Assembly (NCBI GenBank): GCA_945872435.1
Contig: CAMBYP010000007.1
Span: 1-36,960, forward strand
Source: an uncultured Mycoplasmatota bacterium
GTDB lineage: Bacteria > Bacillota_I > Bacilli_A > RF39 > UBA660
DNA length: 36,960 bases
Reading direction: 5' to 3'
In this document: piece after piece, positions 7,819 to 16,577 of the stretch
Numbering within the stretch: position 1 is the first letter of the stretch
Layout of the letters: each line of letters starts with the position of its first letter
Made by a program: the position numbers and the translations under genes
Notes under the pieces: model-generated
What the model saw: the letters and a program-made list of their open reading frames with translations, nothing else
Told to the model about the DNA's origin: nothing
Database searches by the model: none

Positions 7819-8790
7819 ATGAAAATGAGAACAAATTTTATTTATAACAAAGATGTTAAAAAACGTGAGAAAAAATATTATAATTATTTTTATAGTATAC
7901 ATAAAAATATCCAGAATGATATGAAACAATTATTTATGGAATTATCAAAACGATGTAATTCATTGACTGTAAATGAAAATAATATTTATAGTGATAAAAT
8001 CACTCTCCATTTAGATCAGACAGTTATGATTGTAGAAGATATTTTAAAAGCATATTTTCCTCTTAAATATTATCGCTGTTTTAAAGAAATGAAACAAAGT
8101 GACCAAATCAAGTTTTATGATAGTGAATCTATTTATTTATGTGAACAATATGATCATGGTGTTGGAAACTGTAGTTATTCTGATATGGATGAAAGAAATA
8201 ATTATATTTATATTTGTTTAACAAATGAAATATATGATGTATTTGCCATGATTCACGAAGTAAGCCATTTTATGCATGGTGGGTATAAAGATTTAATTTC
8301 TAAAGAATTTCTAAGCGAATTAAGTCCAATTTTTTCAGAATTTATTGTATTAGATGCCTTGTTAAAGTATGATACGATAACGTATTCTGTGTTGGGACAT
8401 ATGTGTGATAGATATTTAGAAATTACGGAAACAGTAGAATACTTGCTTCAAAAGCAAGAATATATTGATACATTTGATTTTTTTGATCGATTTAAATATT
8501 TATTATGTCTTTTATTAGCAAGTCATTTATTTTATGAATATCAATTGAATCCCGAAAGTATTTCTATAAAATTAGAAAAATTTGAACGAAATTTAGGGGT
8601 TGCTCATTTTAATCATTTATTACAAAATTTAGGAATTCATGTAAAATATTATGATGGAGAAATTCATGTTTCAAAAGAAACCATAAGGCAATTATTAAAT
8701 AGTTTTGAATGGTCAATAGACTATTTAAACCAGCAATATCAACAAGTTGAAAAGAAACAACAAAAATTAAAAATGATTAGCAAAAAATAA
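7819..8790 (+). CDS. Small M3-like zinc metallopeptidase
   Basis: 323 residues from ATG 7819. The longer frame from 7699 runs through the uvrC terminator and the promoter, so I rejected it. The motif HEVSHFMHG (residues 146-154) matches the HExxHxxH signature typical of M3 oligopeptidases (usually HEFGHxxH). E174, 24 residues after the second His, stands where the third zinc ligand should be, in the context SPIFSEF. No signal peptide, so cytoplasmic action on peptides is likely. M3 enzymes are usually near 600 residues; this one keeps mainly the catalytic half. The Shine-Dalgarno site is weak (GAAGTGATG). An alternative start is ATG 7825. Confidence 0.65.
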   Translation: MKMRTNFIYNKDVKKREKKYYNYFYSIHKNIQNDMKQLFMELSKRCNSLTVNENNIYSDKITLHLDQTVMIVEDILKAYFPLKYYRCFKEMKQSDQIKFYDSESIYLCEQYDHGVGNCSYSDMDERNNYIYICLTNEIYDVFAMIHEVSHFMHGGYKDLISKEFLSELSPIFSEFIVLDALLKYDTITYSVLGHMCDRYLEITETVEYLLQKQEYIDTFDFFDRFKYLLCLLLASHLFYEYQLNPESISIKLEKFERNLGVAHFNHLLQNLGIHVKYYDGEIHVSKETIRQLLNSFEWSIDYLNQQYQQVEKKQQKLKMISKK

Positions 8791-8833
8791 CAATGTGATA
8801 GTTTTGTATGTTAAAATAAAGTAGGTGATTGAT

Positions 8834-10636
8834 ATGTCAAAAATACATGTAATGGATGAGATTTTAGCAAATAAAATCGCAGCTGGAGAAGTTGTTGAGC
8901 GTTGTAGTTCTGTTGTAAAAGAATTAGTAGAAAATAGTATTGATGCAGGTGCTACACTGATTAAAGTTGAATTAAAAGAAGCAGGAACAAAAGAAATTAA
9001 AGTAACAGATAATGGAAGTGGTATGGATAGAGAAGATGCTGTACAGGCTTTTTCAAGACATGCAACTAGTAAGTTAATTTCAGAAGATGATTTATATCGC
9101 ATTGATACTTTAGGATTTCGTGGTGAAGCATTACCTTCTATTGCGTCTGTTAGTGAGGTTACATTGATTACTTCTACAGGAGATGTTGGTACTATTGTAA
9201 AAATTAGTGGAGGAAAACTTCTTTCTGTTGAAAACGGAGATGCTAGAAAAGGAACTATTTTTCAGGTTCAAAATTTATTTTATAATACTCCAGCACGTTT
9301 AAAACATTTAAAAAGTTTATATGCAGAATTGGGAAGCATTACTGATTATATGAATAAAATTGCTCTTTCTCATCCTGATATTCAATTTCGTCTTTATAAT
9401 AACGATAATGAGATATTAAATACGGATGGAACGAATCATTTATTAAAGACAATTAAAGCGGTATATGGGTTAAATGTAGCTCGTAAAATGATAGAAGTGA
9501 ATACAAGTGATGAAGATTATAAAGTGACAGGTTATATTTCTATGCCAGAAGTGCATCGTTCATCAAGAAATCATATGGTAACAATTGTAAATGGAAGAGT
9601 TGTACGTAATCAAGAATTAAATCGTATCATCAATGACTCTTATCATTCATTTAAACCAGATACGAGATATCCAATTGTGGTATTAGAAATTGAAGTAGAC
9701 CCTAGTTTGGTTGATGTAAATATTCATCCTACGAAAATGGACATCAAATTTAGTAAATTAGAAGAATTAAAAGAATTGATAGCAAATGAGATTCAAAATA
9801 AATTACATCATAAAAATTTAGTAGTAAAAGCAGAGCCTACTGTATCAGAAGAAGTGATAACGAAACCAAAATATGTAGAACAAACTCTTGTATTAGAAAA
9901 GGAAATGCCTGAACAAAAAGTTACTTTTCCAGAATGGGAAGAAGAAGAGATTATAGTGAATTCTGATTTTGTAAACGAAGATGAAACTTTGTTTGAATCT
10001 CAAAATGAAAATAATCAAGAACTAGAGATGGAAAAAAGAATGCCTGAAATGTATCCGGTTGGAATTGTTCATGGGACATATATTATTTGTCAAAATGAGG
10101 AAGGAATGTTTTTAATTGATCAACATGCTGCTAAGGAAAGAGTTAATTATGAGTATTATATGAAAAAGTTAGGTAACCCTAATCAAATATCTACGCCATT
10201 GTTATTTCCGATTACGATTGAACTTTCAACCTCAGAATTTATTTTAATCAAAGGAAAATTAGATGTTTTAAGAAATATGAAATTTGTAGTAGAAGAATTT
10301 GGCTATCAATCTTTACTTGTAAAAGAACATCCAACATGGTTACCAAAAGATTATGTAGAAGATAGTATTCGTAAAATGATAGAAATTATCATACAAGAAG
10401 GAAAACATTTTTCAATTGAAAAGTTTAACGAAAAAATTGCTACGATGATGAGTTGTAAACATGCAATCAAAGCAAATCAATATGTTGATATGAAAGAAAT
10501 AGAACAGTTGATTTTTGATCTTAGAAAATGTGATAATCCATTTAATTGTCCACATGGTAGACCAACAACTGTATTTTTTACAAATTATGATTTAGAAAAA
10601 TTATTTAAACGAAGTGGTTTTGAAAATTTAAAATAG
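8834..10636 (+). CDS. mutL: DNA mismatch repair protein MutL
   Basis: 600 residues. The N-terminal GHKL ATPase motifs are all visible: ELVENSIDAGAT, DNGSGM, TLGFRGEALPSIASVSEV and an NTPARLKHLKS loop. An acidic linker (about residues 330-400) leads to the C-terminal dimerisation domain. This carries the endonuclease motif DQHAAKERVNYE and the supporting SCKHAIKAN, CPHGRPT and FKRSGF elements, so this is a nicking MutL as in Bacillus. I set the start at ATG 8834 because the longer GTG start at 8825 is part of AGGTGA. mutS, the usual upstream partner, is absent here. -10 box TAAAAT at 8812-8817 with TGn. Confidence 0.96.
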   Translation: MSKIHVMDEILANKIAAGEVVERCSSVVKELVENSIDAGATLIKVELKEAGTKEIKVTDNGSGMDREDAVQAFSRHATSKLISEDDLYRIDTLGFRGEALPSIASVSEVTLITSTGDVGTIVKISGGKLLSVENGDARKGTIFQVQNLFYNTPARLKHLKSLYAELGSITDYMNKIALSHPDIQFRLYNNDNEILNTDGTNHLLKTIKAVYGLNVARKMIEVNTSDEDYKVTGYISMPEVHRSSRNHMVTIVNGRVVRNQELNRIINDSYHSFKPDTRYPIVVLEIEVDPSLVDVNIHPTKMDIKFSKLEELKELIANEIQNKLHHKNLVVKAEPTVSEEVITKPKYVEQTLVLEKEMPEQKVTFPEWEEEEIIVNSDFVNEDETLFESQNENNQELEMEKRMPEMYPVGIVHGTYIICQNEEGMFLIDQHAAKERVNYEYYMKKLGNPNQISTPLLFPITIELSTSEFILIKGKLDVLRNMKFVVEEFGYQSLLVKEHPTWLPKDYVEDSIRKMIEIIIQEGKHFSIEKFNEKIATMMSCKHAIKANQYVDMKEIEQLIFDLRKCDNPFNCPHGRPTTVFFTNYDLEKLFKRSGFENLK

Positions 10637-10648
10637 AGGAGGGAATTT

Positions 10649-11494
10649 ATGAATATAGATACGACAACTGCTTTTTCACATGATAATGCTTTTCAACTTT
10701 CTGTAACAATTGCTACTCCAACTGGAAACCCACGAGGAATTATTTTATTCATTCCCGGTATTTATCAAACGAAAGAGCAATTTCAGGCAAGTTATGAATA
10801 TTTTACTAATGAACAATTTATTTGTGCGAGTTATGATCATCGTGGTACTGGAAAAAGTGTTCGATTTGATGCAGAAATTGGTTATTTTGGAGCAAATGGT
10901 GAAACTGGACTTATAGAAGATATTCATAGTGTGATTGATGCAATTCAAAAAAAATATTCTGGTATTCCATGCTTTATTGTTACAACTGATTATGCAAGCT
11001 TGATGGCAATTAACTTTTTAAAACAATATGATGATAGTATTCGTGCTTTAGCAATGATTAGTCCAATTTCGTTATTTTCTGAATTAAAAAGACAAAGATT
11101 ATTATTGGAGTATATTTCTATTGTTACACCAACATATTTTAAAAGTAATTTTTTTAATCGACTATTTTATAAAAAAGTGCGCAAAGAACATGTTTCCCAA
11201 TTACCATTTTTATATACAAATAAAGGATTATATCATTTATGTGATGTTGGCTATATGATAAAACATCAGGGAAATTATTATTTAAAGAGAAGTCAATTAC
11301 CAATTTTTATTGCAAGTGGTAAAAAAGATAAAATAAAAGAATATGCAAAAGAAACAAAAAGTTTATTAAATGAAATTGGTTATCGTAATATTGATTTTCG
11401 TAATTATTTAGAAGGAACTCATGATTTATTACAAAGTGAACAAAAAGACCAATTGTTACATGATTTATTATTATTTTTTACATTAAGTTTATAA
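10649..11494 (+). CDS. Alpha/beta-hydrolase (S33-like) with Asp at the nucleophile position
   Basis: 281 residues with the layout of the monoacylglycerol lipase/lysophospholipase-like (serine aminopeptidase S33) group. The oxyanion strand is LFIPGIYQTKEQF and the strand-4 motif is YDHRGTGKS. D227 (IASGKKDK) is the candidate acid and H258 (EGTHDLL) the candidate base. The nucleophile elbow, normally GHSMG, reads TTDYAS (112-117), so Asp114 stands where Ser should be. The enzyme is therefore either inactive or an Asp-nucleophile hydrolase. Asp nucleophiles are known in haloalkane dehalogenases and epoxide hydrolases of this fold. Start at 10649 follows GAGGAGGG, 12 nt after mutL, so the two are probably cotranscribed. 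Confidence 0.75.
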   Translation: MNIDTTTAFSHDNAFQLSVTIATPTGNPRGIILFIPGIYQTKEQFQASYEYFTNEQFICASYDHRGTGKSVRFDAEIGYFGANGETGLIEDIHSVIDAIQKKYSGIPCFIVTTDYASLMAINFLKQYDDSIRALAMISPISLFSELKRQRLLLEYISIVTPTYFKSNFFNRLFYKKVRKEHVSQLPFLYTNKGLYHLCDVGYMIKHQGNYYLKRSQLPIFIASGKKDKIKEYAKETKSLLNEIGYRNIDFRNYLEGTHDLLQSEQKDQLLHDLLLFFTLSL

Positions 11495-11514
11495 ATGCTA
11501 TATATATTTAAAGA

Positions 11515-11545
11515 AAAAGATATCAAAACTGATATCTTTTCTTAT
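11515..11545 (+). terminator. Terminator before proS
   Basis: AAAAGATATC (11515-11524), loop AAAACT, GATATCTTTT (11531-11540), then CTTAT. The stem is strong and the T-tract short. Confidence 0.65.
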
Positions 11546-11552
11546 AATATTA

Positions 11553-11582
11553 TTGATAGAATGAAAATAAATATAGTATAAT
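11553..11582 (+). promoter_or_regulatory. proS promoter
   Basis: TTGATA (11553-11558), 18-bp spacer, TATAAT (11577-11582). The leader would be about 18 nt, so there is no room for a T-box. Confidence 0.6.
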
Positions 11583-11606
11583 GATATAGACAAGGGAGCG
11601 TTATAT

Positions 11607-13298
11607 ATGAAATTAAGTAATCAGTTTTTTTATACATTAAGAGAAGATGCAAAAGATGAAGAAACAAGAAGTGGTAATTATTTAGTTCGTAGTGGTATGA
11701 TTAAAAAAGTAGGGACTGGAATTTATTTATTTATGCCATTAGGACTGAAAGTTTTGAAAAAAATTGAAACAATCATTCGTGAAGAAATGAATAAAGCTGG
11801 AGCACAAGAAGTGTTAATGCCATCTTTAATTCCAGAGGATTATTATATTCAAAGTGGTCGAAAAGATGTGTTTGGTCATGATATGTTTTCATTAAAAGAT
11901 CGTTATAATAGGGGATATGTATTAGGCCCAACGCATGAGGAATTATTTGTGTATGCTGCAAAAGAAATGATACATTCTTATAAAGATATGCCATTTAATA
12001 TTTATCAAATTGCTAATAAGTATCGTGATGAACCACGTCCACGTTTTGGATTAATTCGTACTCGTGAATTTGCTATGAAAGATGCTTATAGTTTTGATGT
12101 AGATGAAGAAGGTTGCGAAGTATCTTATCAAAAAATGTTTCAAGCATATCAAAATATTTTTGATCGAATTGGTTTGAACTATAAAATTGTTCGAGCTGGA
12201 ACAGGTGCTATGGGAGGAAGTTTATCAGAAGAATTTCAAGCAGTTGTTGAGATTGGAGAAGATACTTTAGTATTGTGTCCAAATTGTGATTATGCTTCTA
12301 ATTTAGAAGTCAGTGCTTGTATTGTAGATGAAACTGAAAGTTATGAAGAAGAAAAAGAATTAGAATTAGTACATACACCAAATGCTGGAACGATTGAGGA
12401 AATTTCAGAATTTCTAATGGAAGACAAAAATCGCTTTGTAAAAACATTGATTTATAAAGTTGATGATAAATTTTATGCATGTTTAATTCCAGGTGATAGA
12501 GATTTAAACGAAGACAAATTAAGACAATTATTGAATGGAAAAGAAGCTGTTCTTGCGGATATAGAAGAAGTGGAAAGAATTACAAAGGCAAAAGTAGGAT
12601 TTGCTGGCCCAATTGATCTTTCTATACCAATTATTATGGATCACCATGTACAAATGATGAAAAATTTCATTGTTGGAGCTAATAAAACAGATTATCACTA
12701 TAAAAATGTAAATTTAAAGGATTTTAAAGTGAAAAAAATAGGTGATATTATTAATGTACAAGAGGGTGATTTATGTCCAAAGTGTGGGGCAAAATTAACT
12801 TTTAAAAAGGGTATTGAATGTGGAAATACTTTTAAGTTAGGAACTAAATATTCAGAAAGTTTAGGATTGAATTATTTAGATAAAGAAAATAAATTAAGAC
12901 CAGTTGTAATGGGATGTTATGGAATTGGATTAGCACGTATTATGACTTCTGTAGCAGAACAAAATGCTGATGATATGGGAATTGCATGGCCAGCTCAAAT
13001 TGCTCCATTTGAAGTTGCACTTGTTTTAATTAATGAAAAAGATGAAGTACAAAAGGCAGTTGCTGATAAGTTATATCAAACAATTCAAAGTATGGGGTTT
13101 GATGTTGTTTATGATGATCGTAAAGAAAGACCAGGCGTTAAATTTAAAGATATGGAATTAATTGGAGTTCCTGTACAAATTACAGTTGGAAAAAGAGCAG
13201 TAGAAGGAATTGTTGAAATTAAACGCAGAGGAAAAGAAAAAGAAGAAATTTCTTTAGATTTATTAAATGAAAAAATTGTTGAATTATTAAATTGTTAA
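11607..13298 (+). CDS. proS: Prolyl-tRNA synthetase
   Basis: 563-residue class II synthetase of the bacterial (long) type, which charges tRNA-Pro in the cytoplasm. Visible: the class II motif 1 region (FMPLGLKVLKKIETIIREEM), motif 2 (YRDEPRPRFGLIRTREFAMKD), an inserted editing (INS) domain between about residues 225 and 390, motif 3 (GCYGIGLARIMTSVAEQ), and a C-terminal anticodon-binding domain with DDRKERPGVKFKDMELIG. The cysteine pair context LCPNCDYASN just before the insertion is normal for the family. Start at 11607 follows AGGGAG. It is a single-gene unit with its own promoter and terminator. Confidence 0.97.
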   Translation: MKLSNQFFYTLREDAKDEETRSGNYLVRSGMIKKVGTGIYLFMPLGLKVLKKIETIIREEMNKAGAQEVLMPSLIPEDYYIQSGRKDVFGHDMFSLKDRYNRGYVLGPTHEELFVYAAKEMIHSYKDMPFNIYQIANKYRDEPRPRFGLIRTREFAMKDAYSFDVDEEGCEVSYQKMFQAYQNIFDRIGLNYKIVRAGTGAMGGSLSEEFQAVVEIGEDTLVLCPNCDYASNLEVSACIVDETESYEEEKELELVHTPNAGTIEEISEFLMEDKNRFVKTLIYKVDDKFYACLIPGDRDLNEDKLRQLLNGKEAVLADIEEVERITKAKVGFAGPIDLSIPIIMDHHVQMMKNFIVGANKTDYHYKNVNLKDFKVKKIGDIINVQEGDLCPKCGAKLTFKKGIECGNTFKLGTKYSESLGLNYLDKENKLRPVVMGCYGIGLARIMTSVAEQNADDMGIAWPAQIAPFEVALVLINEKDEVQKAVADKLYQTIQSMGFDVVYDDRKERPGVKFKDMELIGVPVQITVGKRAVEGIVEIKRRGKEKEEISLDLLNEKIVELLNC

Positions 13299-13300
13299 TG

Positions 13301-13329
13301 AAGTGTCAATCATATGATTGACACTTTTT
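13301..13329 (+). terminator. Terminator after proS
   Basis: AAGTGTCAAT (13301-13310), loop CATATG, ATTGACACTT (13317-13326), then TTT. Strong palindrome. Confidence 0.8.
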
Positions 13330-13378
13330 CTTTTCATCATTATTTGATATACTAAATATATAAGAGAGGTAGATTATT

Positions 13379-13903
13379 ATGTTGAAAAATGCAGATCGTG
13401 TTACAAAAAGATATTATTTAATAGGTGTTTTAGCAATTATTGTGTTTATGTTAGTCGGTGTTGGGTATTCAGTATTAACAGAACAGTTAAACATCCAAGG
13501 AACTGCTAACATTACTTCTAATTGGAATATTTTATTTACTGATGTTCAAGAAATGAAAATGACAAATGCTACAACAATTTCTAAGGAAATTAAAGATGGT
13601 ACTACTTTGACTTTAAATACAGAACTTACAAAACCAGGAGCTTCAGCAGTTTATCAGGTAACAGTAGAAAATCAAGGAACTTTAGATGCTGTTGTTTCTA
13701 GCATTGGGGGAGTTACGGAAACAAATGAAAAACAACCACAAAGTATTAAAGTAGCTGTATCAGAAATCGAAGTAGGAGATGAATTATTGGTTGATGGAAC
13801 AAAAACATTTCAAGTCACAGTACAATGGGATCCAGAAGTAGATTTTAATGAAACAAATATGTCAAAAGAAATTGAAATCACAGTGAATTACAAACAGCAA
13901 TAA
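13379..13903 (+). CDS. Secreted or membrane-anchored beta-rich protein (TasA/CalY-like layout)
   Basis: 174 residues. A positively charged N-terminus (MLKNADRVTKRYY) precedes one hydrophobic segment (about residues 13-31, IGVLAIIVFMLVGVGYSVL). The rest is Ser/Thr-rich and beta-rich, with TEQLNIQGTANITSNWNI right after the membrane segment and VYQVTVENQGTLDAVV in the middle. This order resembles SipW-type signal peptides and TasA/CalY-like sandwich proteins of Bacilli, but I cannot confirm the family. No LPXTG or lipobox. Start at 13379 follows AGAGAGGT. It is monocistronic, with a terminator right after the stop. Confidence 0.7.
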   Translation: MLKNADRVTKRYYLIGVLAIIVFMLVGVGYSVLTEQLNIQGTANITSNWNILFTDVQEMKMTNATTISKEIKDGTTLTLNTELTKPGASAVYQVTVENQGTLDAVVSSIGGVTETNEKQPQSIKVAVSEIEVGDELLVDGTKTFQVTVQWDPEVDFNETNMSKEIEITVNYKQQ

Positions 13904-13930
13904 AGTCTAATGATGAGTTAGACTTTTTTT
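13902..13930 (+). terminator. Terminator after the beta-rich protein gene
   Basis: AAAGTCTAA (13902-13910), loop TGATGAG, TTAGACTTT (13918-13926), T-run to 13930. Confidence 0.85.
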
Positions 13931-13996
13931 GTGTCTTTTTTCAAAACATGACAAATTATCATAAGCCTTTATGGAATAATATATTTGGTGATATTT

Positions 13997-14452
13997 ATGA
14001 AAAAGACTTATTTGATTCCAGCAATCATTTCTATAATAATCGGTTTTATGGTAGGAAAAGCTATGTGTGATGAATATCATACAACAAGCGAAACAAAAAC
14101 AGTATTTCAAGCAACCAATTCTTTAACTGTATATTATCTACAATATGGTGTTTATTCTTCAAAAGAAAATATGGAAAAAAGTGTATTGCAATTACCGTAT
14201 TATATATATCAAATAGAAGATAATCAATATCATGTTTATATTGGAGTTTCTAGTAAAGAAGAAAATTTAAAAAAGTTACAGGATTACTTTCATTCATTAG
14301 GGTACAATACTTATAAGAAAGAAGGAATGATTAGAAATCAAAAATATATAGAAACATTAAATGTTTTAGATGAAATGCTATCAAAAGTAAGTGATAGTAA
14401 AAATATAGATGAAATTAACCAAAAAATATTAGAAAATTATAAGGAGGTTTAA
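13997..14452 (+). CDS. SPOR-like domain protein with N-terminal membrane anchor
   Basis: 151 residues from ATG 13997. The longer TTG start at 13985 overlaps the GGTGAT site. Residues 4-22 form a membrane segment (TYLIPAIISIIIGFMVG). Residues about 45-108 resemble a SPOR domain in pattern: VYYLQYGVYSSKENM, then YHVYIGVSSKEENLKKLQDY, then LGYNTY. SPOR domains bind denuded peptidoglycan glycans at division sites. The C-terminal part is a charged helix. It lies 3 nt upstream of radC, and the radC Shine-Dalgarno site is inside its last codons, so the two form an operon. Confidence 0.65.
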   Translation: MKKTYLIPAIISIIIGFMVGKAMCDEYHTTSETKTVFQATNSLTVYYLQYGVYSSKENMEKSVLQLPYYIYQIEDNQYHVYIGVSSKEENLKKLQDYFHSLGYNTYKKEGMIRNQKYIETLNVLDEMLSKVSDSKNIDEINQKILENYKEV

Positions 14453-14455
14453 AAG

Positions 14456-15136
14456 TTGTCTATTACAGTAAAAGAATTGCCTAAAAATGAAAGACCTCGT
14501 GAAAGGTTATTATATTATGGAATAAAAAATTTATCGAATGAAGAATTATTAGCTATATTATTAAAAACAGGTACAAAAGATATGAATTCGAAAATGTTAT
14601 CTTCTTATATGTTAAAAGAATTAGGAGGAATTCATGCTTTTCAAAATTGTTCTTATCAAAAGTTATCAAATATTAAAGGAATTGGTACAGCAAAAGCCTG
14701 TACCATTTTAGCGGCTATGGAATTTGGTAAAAGAGTTTATCAAAAAGAACAAATTTTATTTCAAAAGTTTGAAGATGCATATCAGATTGCGTCTTATTAT
14801 CAAGATAAGATGGGAAAATTAAAACAAGAAAATTTTTTATGTATTTATTTAGACGTTACCAAAAAATTAATTCATGAAAAAACATTATTTATTGGAACTT
14901 TAAATCGTAGTTTAGTTCATCCAAGAGAAATATTTAAAGAGGCTTATCAAGTAAGTGCTAGTTCTATTATATGTATTCACAATCATCCAAGTGGGGAAGT
15001 ACTTCCCAGTAAAGAAGATATTCTATTTACATCACAATTGGTAAAGGTAGGAAGAATGCTTGGAATTGATGTTATTGATCATATTATCATTGGGGATGAA
15101 AAATATTATAGTTTTTTTGAAAATCACAGAATATGA
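14456..15136 (+). CDS. radC: RadC family protein (JAB/MPN domain)
   Basis: 226 residues, full length for RadC. The N-terminal helix-hairpin-helix region has LSNEELLAILLKTGTK and ISNIKGIGTAKA-like spacing (SNIKGIGTAKACTILAA). The C-terminal JAB/MPN metal site is IHNHPSGEVLPSKED with D174-region SSIICIHNHP. RadC was linked to DNA repair historically but its biochemical role is unclear. The start is TTG 14456, chosen because AAGGAGGT sits 8 nt upstream and no in-frame ATG is near. Stop is TGA, which supports the standard genetic code. Confidence 0.93.
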   Translation: MSITVKELPKNERPRERLLYYGIKNLSNEELLAILLKTGTKDMNSKMLSSYMLKELGGIHAFQNCSYQKLSNIKGIGTAKACTILAAMEFGKRVYQKEQILFQKFEDAYQIASYYQDKMGKLKQENFLCIYLDVTKKLIHEKTLFIGTLNRSLVHPREIFKEAYQVSASSIICIHNHPSGEVLPSKEDILFTSQLVKVGRMLGIDVIDHIIIGDEKYYSFFENHRI

Positions 15137-15160
15137 CTTTCAAAAATAAAGGATTTATAT

Positions 15161-15166
15161 TATAAT
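15161..15166 (+). promoter_or_regulatory. mreC -10 box
   Basis: TATAAT followed by GAATAAAGGTGAT and the start at 15183. The ATG overlapping the box (15165) is not the start. A weak TTTCAA lies 17 nt upstream. The same 19-mer recurs at 25137-25155 before the M14 gene. Confidence 0.55.
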
Positions 15167-15182
15167 GAATAAAGGTGATTTT

Positions 15183-16031
15183 ATGTACGAAAAAAAGACA
15201 ATTGATAAGAAATATATTATTTTTATTGTTGTATTTGTAGTTGCTTTAGTACTAGGAATCACAAATGCAATTATCATGAATAAAGAAGATTTAAGTCCAA
15301 TTGAAAAAGCAATGAAAGATGCAACTTTAACTGTGACAAAAATTTTATATAAACCAGTACAAGTTGTGAAAGATAAAATGAAAGAATATCAAGAAAAACA
15401 AGACTTATATGAAAAGTATAAAGAATTAGAGAAAAAGGTAAAGGAAACAGATTTAATTCAAAGTGAAAAAGAAGAATTAGAAAAAGAAGTAGAAAGTTTG
15501 AAAAAAACTTTAGAATTAAATAGAACTTTATCGGAAAGTAGTTACTTAAATGCTACAGTTGTAAATCGAAATATTGGTTATTGGTATAATACAATTACAA
15601 TTGACAAAGGCAGTTATAATGGTGTTAAAAAAGATATGCCAGTGATTGTAAGTGAAGGATTGATAGGTAAAATTACCAAAGTAACTAGTTTTAATAGTAC
15701 AGTAAAATTAATTACGAGTGATGATGTAAATAATAAAATTTCTGTAAAGATTAAAGTAAATGATAAATATGTTTATGGATTGCTATCTGGCTATGATAAG
15801 AAAAAACAAACTTTTATTGTTGAAGGAATTAGTGATAATACAGAAATTCCAAAAGATGCAACTGTTACAACGACAGGAATGGGAGATTCATTTCCAAGCG
15901 GAATTGTAGTTGGAAAAGTAAAAAGAGTTACGACTGACAATTTTGATTTAGCAAAAACAGTAGAAGTAACAAGTAGTGTAGACTATGATGATCTAAGTTT
16001 TGTGACAATATTAAAAAGGAATGATCAATAA
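15183..16031 (+). CDS. mreC: Rod shape-determining protein MreC
   Basis: 282 residues from ATG 15183, supported by AAAGGTGA at 15171-15178. One N-terminal membrane segment (about residues 9-27, YIIFIVVFVVALVLGITNAI), a coiled coil (about residues 60-115, KMKEYQEKQDLYEKYKELEK), then the extracytoplasmic beta domain with ATVVNRNIGYWYNTITIDKG and VIVSEGLIGKITKV. MreC links the MreB cytoskeleton to the cell-wall synthesis machinery of the elongasome. The final bases overlap mreD by 1 nt (TAATG). mreB is not in the window. Confidence 0.93.
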   Translation: MYEKKTIDKKYIIFIVVFVVALVLGITNAIIMNKEDLSPIEKAMKDATLTVTKILYKPVQVVKDKMKEYQEKQDLYEKYKELEKKVKETDLIQSEKEELEKEVESLKKTLELNRTLSESSYLNATVVNRNIGYWYNTITIDKGSYNGVKKDMPVIVSEGLIGKITKVTSFNSTVKLITSDDVNNKISVKIKVNDKYVYGLLSGYDKKKQTFIVEGISDNTEIPKDATVTTTGMGDSFPSGIVVGKVKRVTTDNFDLAKTVEVTSSVDYDDLSFVTILKRNDQ

Positions 16032-16531
16032 TGCAATTAGCAATTATTATTACAATATTTTCTTTCTTTTTAGAAAGTATTGTTAGTAATTTTGTATCCA
16101 TAAACAGTCAACTTTTTTTACCATTATTTAGTATTGTCGCACTAGTTATTATTTATCCTTATTTAAAAAAAGAACGCTCTAGTTATTTTAAAATTGCAGC
16201 AGTTCTTGGATTTTTCTATGATGTTGTTTATACAGATACATTAATTGTTAATTTGATTTTATTTGTTTTTACTGCTTATTTTATTGAAAAAATAAATTAT
16301 GCTTTATCAAATAATTATTTTAATGTAGCAATTATTACAGGATTAGCAATTACTTTTTATCGTGTAATTACATTTCTCGTATTAGTTATTATAGGTTATT
16401 TACCATTTTCATGGTATGCATTATTTTTAGGAATTACTAGTAGTTTATTATTAAATATGATATATGCGATTATTTTATATACAATTACTGATTTTCTTTC
16501 ACAAAAATATCATATTACGAAAATTGATTAG
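16031..16531 (+). CDS. mreD: Rod shape-determining protein MreD
   Basis: 166-residue polytopic membrane protein with about five hydrophobic segments and the MreD hallmark GFFYDVVYTDTLIVNLILF near residue 65. MreD works with MreC, RodA and PBP2 in elongation-phase peptidoglycan synthesis. The start codon overlaps the mreC stop (TAATG), which implies translational coupling. A terminator follows, so spoIVFA is a separate unit or depends on read-through. Confidence 0.88.
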   Translation: MQLAIIITIFSFFLESIVSNFVSINSQLFLPLFSIVALVIIYPYLKKERSSYFKIAAVLGFFYDVVYTDTLIVNLILFVFTAYFIEKINYALSNNYFNVAIITGLAITFYRVITFLVLVIIGYLPFSWYALFLGITSSLLLNMIYAIILYTITDFLSQKYHITKID

Positions 16532-16554
16532 ATGGAATGTTTCCATCTTTTTTT
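16530..16554 (+). terminator. Terminator after mreD
   Basis: AGATGGAA (16530-16537), loop TGT, TTCCATCT (16541-16548), T-run to 16554. Confidence 0.85.
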
Positions 16555-16577
16555 CATATATCTAATTAGGTGATAAG

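Noticed and set aside
8767-9102. 111-codon minus-strand frame across the start of mutL
   Set aside because: Antisense to the conserved ATPase motifs of mutL; composition is that of a reverse-strand shadow.
11573-11606. T-box leader for proS
   Set aside because: The distance from the -10 box to the start codon is only about 25 nt, too short for a T-box, and there is no T-box core sequence.
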